Of a stretch of DNA of 7,781 bases, positions 6,320 to 7,781 are shown piece after piece. Both the position numbers and the translations under genes were made by a program. Source of the stretch: Methanobacteriota archaeon (GTDB lineage: Archaea; Thermoplasmatota; DTKX01; GCA-020343715). The stretch spans positions 1 to 7,781 of the forward strand of contig JAUVEQ010000129.1 in NCBI GenBank assembly GCA_030594725.1, given 5' to 3'. Position 1 is the stretch's first letter. Each line of letters starts with the position of its first letter. Below the pieces are notes generated by a model, which did not search any database, was not told where the DNA came from, and worked only from the letters and a program-made list of their open reading frames with translations.

Positions 6320-7612
6320 TCAGCATTCCGGACCTTCGACCGGGCGTCCCTCCAGTGCCGTTCGGCCGATGTACCTGGTCACTATCACCGACGGTGCCAC
6401 GACGTTGTTCGCACCAACCTTCTTGAGCTTGGGGATGTTCTCAGGCAGGCTGGCCATGGCGATGATGAAGATATCGGGTCGGATCTCCTTGGCGGTGATG
6501 ACGATGAAGGCGTTCTCCGCATCGTCCTCGTGGATGGCCACCAGCGTCTTGGCCGTCTCTATCTTGGCCGACAGCAGGGGCTCCTCCGTTGCTGGGTCGC
6601 CCAGGACGACGTTGACGTTCTCCTCCTGGAGGGACTCCACGTAATCCCTCTCCCTCGTGACCACCACGAAGGCCTGGCCACGCTCCTTGAGGAAATCGAT
6701 GAGTAGGTCCGTCTCGCTGCTATGCCCGCATACAAGGATGTGGTCCTTGAGGGGCGTTTCCTGTATTCTTGAAAGCACGCCAACAACTCCCATGAGCCTG
6801 CGCTCGATATATGGTCCGAACAGCACGCCGACAGCGCCGAGGAATGCTGTGATGCCCATCACCATGAGGCCTATAGTGAACCACTTGCTGGCATCGTCCT
6901 GGGGCTCGTAGCTGGAGCCACCCAGGGTGGTGATGGTGTCGAGAGTGTAGTAGAGGGCATCGGTGTAGGTGTCTATCCCGTTGCCCTGGGCATCCAAGTA
7001 CCCGCCATGATCGCTGAGGTACATCGTGCCGATGACCCCCACGAAGATGACCATCGCCAGGGCGGCGAAGGCCAGGGTCTGCCGGGGTCCGAAGCCGTAC
7101 TTGGTGGTGACGGTGAACAGACCGCGTCTCAGCCAGAGGTACGCCATCAGCAGGATGACCAAAGCGGCGGTGGTGATGCTGGTGAATGTGCCCTGGACGA
7201 CCCCGGCAACGAGGGCGAAGGATAGCAGGAGCATGGTCATCGTCCACGCCTCCTTCTCCCTGCGGATGAGGCGGAAGCTCAGGAATATGATGAGTATACC
7301 GATGAGGAGCATCAGCGTGCTCCCGAGGGCGAGCATCTCGGGAGGGATCCCGGGGATCTGGGTGCCCGTCAGGATCGAGATGGGGACGCTGAGCACCACC
7401 GCGAACCCGAAGATCAGGATGACGATGGAGACGATGTAGAGGTCCGGTGCGGTCCTCCTGATAAGTCCCCAACTTATCTTGCGTCCCGCCTGCTTCGGCC
7501 CCTCCTCTGGGACTTCGAAGTCATCAGGCTCGTCGCTCAGCGATGCGATGTCGGTGTGGATATGGTCCTTACCAATATCCTCTTCCTTCGCGCTGTCCGG
7601 GCTCCCCGTCAT
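6320..7612 (-). CDS. Six-helix cation-channel-like protein with RCK/TrkA-N domain
   Basis: The 430-residue membrane protein is built like a ligand-gated potassium channel. After a charged, probably disordered N-terminus (1-45) come helices at about 58-81, 92-116, 122-142, 145-165 and 180-199, then a pore segment (DALYYTLDTITT, 218-229) and the last helix (about 243-266). The cytosolic RCK_N domain follows (about 290-425) with HILVCGHSSETDLL, VVLGDPATEE and KKVGANNVVAPS. No RCK_C domain follows. The selectivity filter, normally TVGYGD, reads TLGGSS (229-234) with a downstream Pro at 237, so potassium selectivity is doubtful. No helix shows an arginine-rich voltage sensor. The Rossmann loop departs from GxGxxG (GHSSET), a variant I believe occurs in some RCK proteins. 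The gene converges on the lipoprotein gene with a 41-base gap and has its own promoter. Confidence 0.85.
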   Translation of the reverse strand: MTGSPDSAKEEDIGKDHIHTDIASLSDEPDDFEVPEEGPKQAGRKISWGLIRRTAPDLYIVSIVILIFGFAVVLSVPISILTGTQIPGIPPEMLALGSTLMLLIGILIIFLSFRLIRREKEAWTMTMLLLSFALVAGVVQGTFTSITTAALVILLMAYLWLRRGLFTVTTKYGFGPRQTLAFAALAMVIFVGVIGTMYLSDHGGYLDAQGNGIDTYTDALYYTLDTITTLGGSSYEPQDDASKWFTIGLMVMGITAFLGAVGVLFGPYIERRLMGVVGVLSRIQETPLKDHILVCGHSSETDLLIDFLKERGQAFVVVTRERDYVESLQEENVNVVLGDPATEEPLLSAKIETAKTLVAIHEDDAENAFIVITAKEIRPDIFIIAMASLPENIPKLKKVGANNVVAPSVIVTRYIGRTALEGRPVEGPEC

Positions 7613-7636
7613 ATCCGGCCAAAATCCACAGTGGGC

Positions 7637-7647
7637 GGATAAATACC
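7637..7647 (-). promoter_or_regulatory. TATA-like box for the channel gene
   Basis: GGTATTTATCC on the - strand is centred about 30 bases before ATG 7612, which predicts an almost leaderless transcript. The element is AT-rich on both strands and could in principle drive + strand transcription too. Confidence 0.5.
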
Positions 7648-7692
7648 TTTGTACGGATGGACGCTCAGATGAACATCACGAGATGGATCTCA

Positions 7693-7781
7693 TCAGAGCC
7701 AATCTCCACCGTTCTTCCCGGAATCGGCGCGGACGAACTCGTCGGCACCAGCACCCTCGGCCAGTAGCTCCTTGGCCCTCG
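7693..7781 (-). CDS. Possible 3' end of an unidentified gene (parvulin-like ending)
   Basis: An open frame enters from the right edge on the - strand and ends at TGA 7693-7695. Its last residues read RAKELLAEGAGADEFVRADS and then GKNGGDWL. The amphipathic AKELLAEG followed by SGKNGGD recalls parvulin-type peptidyl-prolyl isomerases (AKELL...SGKNGGDLGWF), but several expected residues between these blocks are missing and the protein stops where the family normally continues. It could be a broken parvulin, an unrelated protein end or chance. Another - strand frame is also open here. Confidence 0.3.
   Translation of the reverse strand, partial: RAKELLAEGAGADEFVRADSGKNGGDWL

Noticed and set aside
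7657..7767. Short + strand ORF (36 codons, MDAQMNITRW...) with an AT-rich element about 15-20 bases before it
   Set aside because: It is too short, shows no recognisable motif, and the AT-rich element is better placed for the channel gene on the other strand. The spacing to the + strand ATG is too small.

Overview
The window (about 60% GC by eye) looks archaeal, most likely from the Thermoplasmatota. Genes are preceded by TATA-like boxes about 25-35 bases upstream of starts with little or no 5' leader. The tRNA-Glu gene does not encode its CCA end. The secreted proteins (Asp-rich DxDGDG-repeat lipoprotein, membrane proteins with a zinc ribbon) are of a kind common in that phylum. All six gene-terminating stop codons that I trust are TGA. 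The taxonomic placement is inference.

Layout. (1) 99-1460, + strand: a 14-helix-type (DHA2/EmrB-QacA) major facilitator exporter whose reading frame is interrupted by one in-frame TAG at 840-842; conserved sequence continues in the same frame on both sides. (2) 3661-1488, - strand: a two-gene operon with a GTGA stop/start overlap, encoding a 518-residue secreted and membrane-anchored protein and a 206-residue four-helix membrane protein with a cytosolic-type zinc ribbon. It converges on the exporter gene with a 27-base gap. (3) 3731-4609: a tRNA-Glu(UUC) gene on the - strand. The 3' 45 bases of this gene are duplicated 722 bases away, and a 16-base piece occurs a third time. Between the two longer copies lies a single gene for an isoprenylcysteine methyltransferase-family membrane protein. 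The arrangement resembles the footprint of site-specific integration into the 3' half of a tRNA gene, but no integrase is present. (4) 4716-6278, + strand: a lipoprotein with about six roughly 50-residue Asp-rich calcium-binding-type repeats and a C-terminal beta-rich domain. (5) 7612-6320, - strand: a six-helix cation-channel-like protein with an RCK/TrkA-N domain and a pore filter that departs from the potassium-channel signature. (6) The right edge may hold the 3' end of another - strand gene.

The genes do not form one pathway; most concern the cell envelope (export, lipid or protein methylation, surface lipoprotein, ion flux). The points most worth checking are the in-frame TAG (pyrrolysine readthrough versus a mutation), the tRNA-Glu repeat segment and the unusual channel filter.
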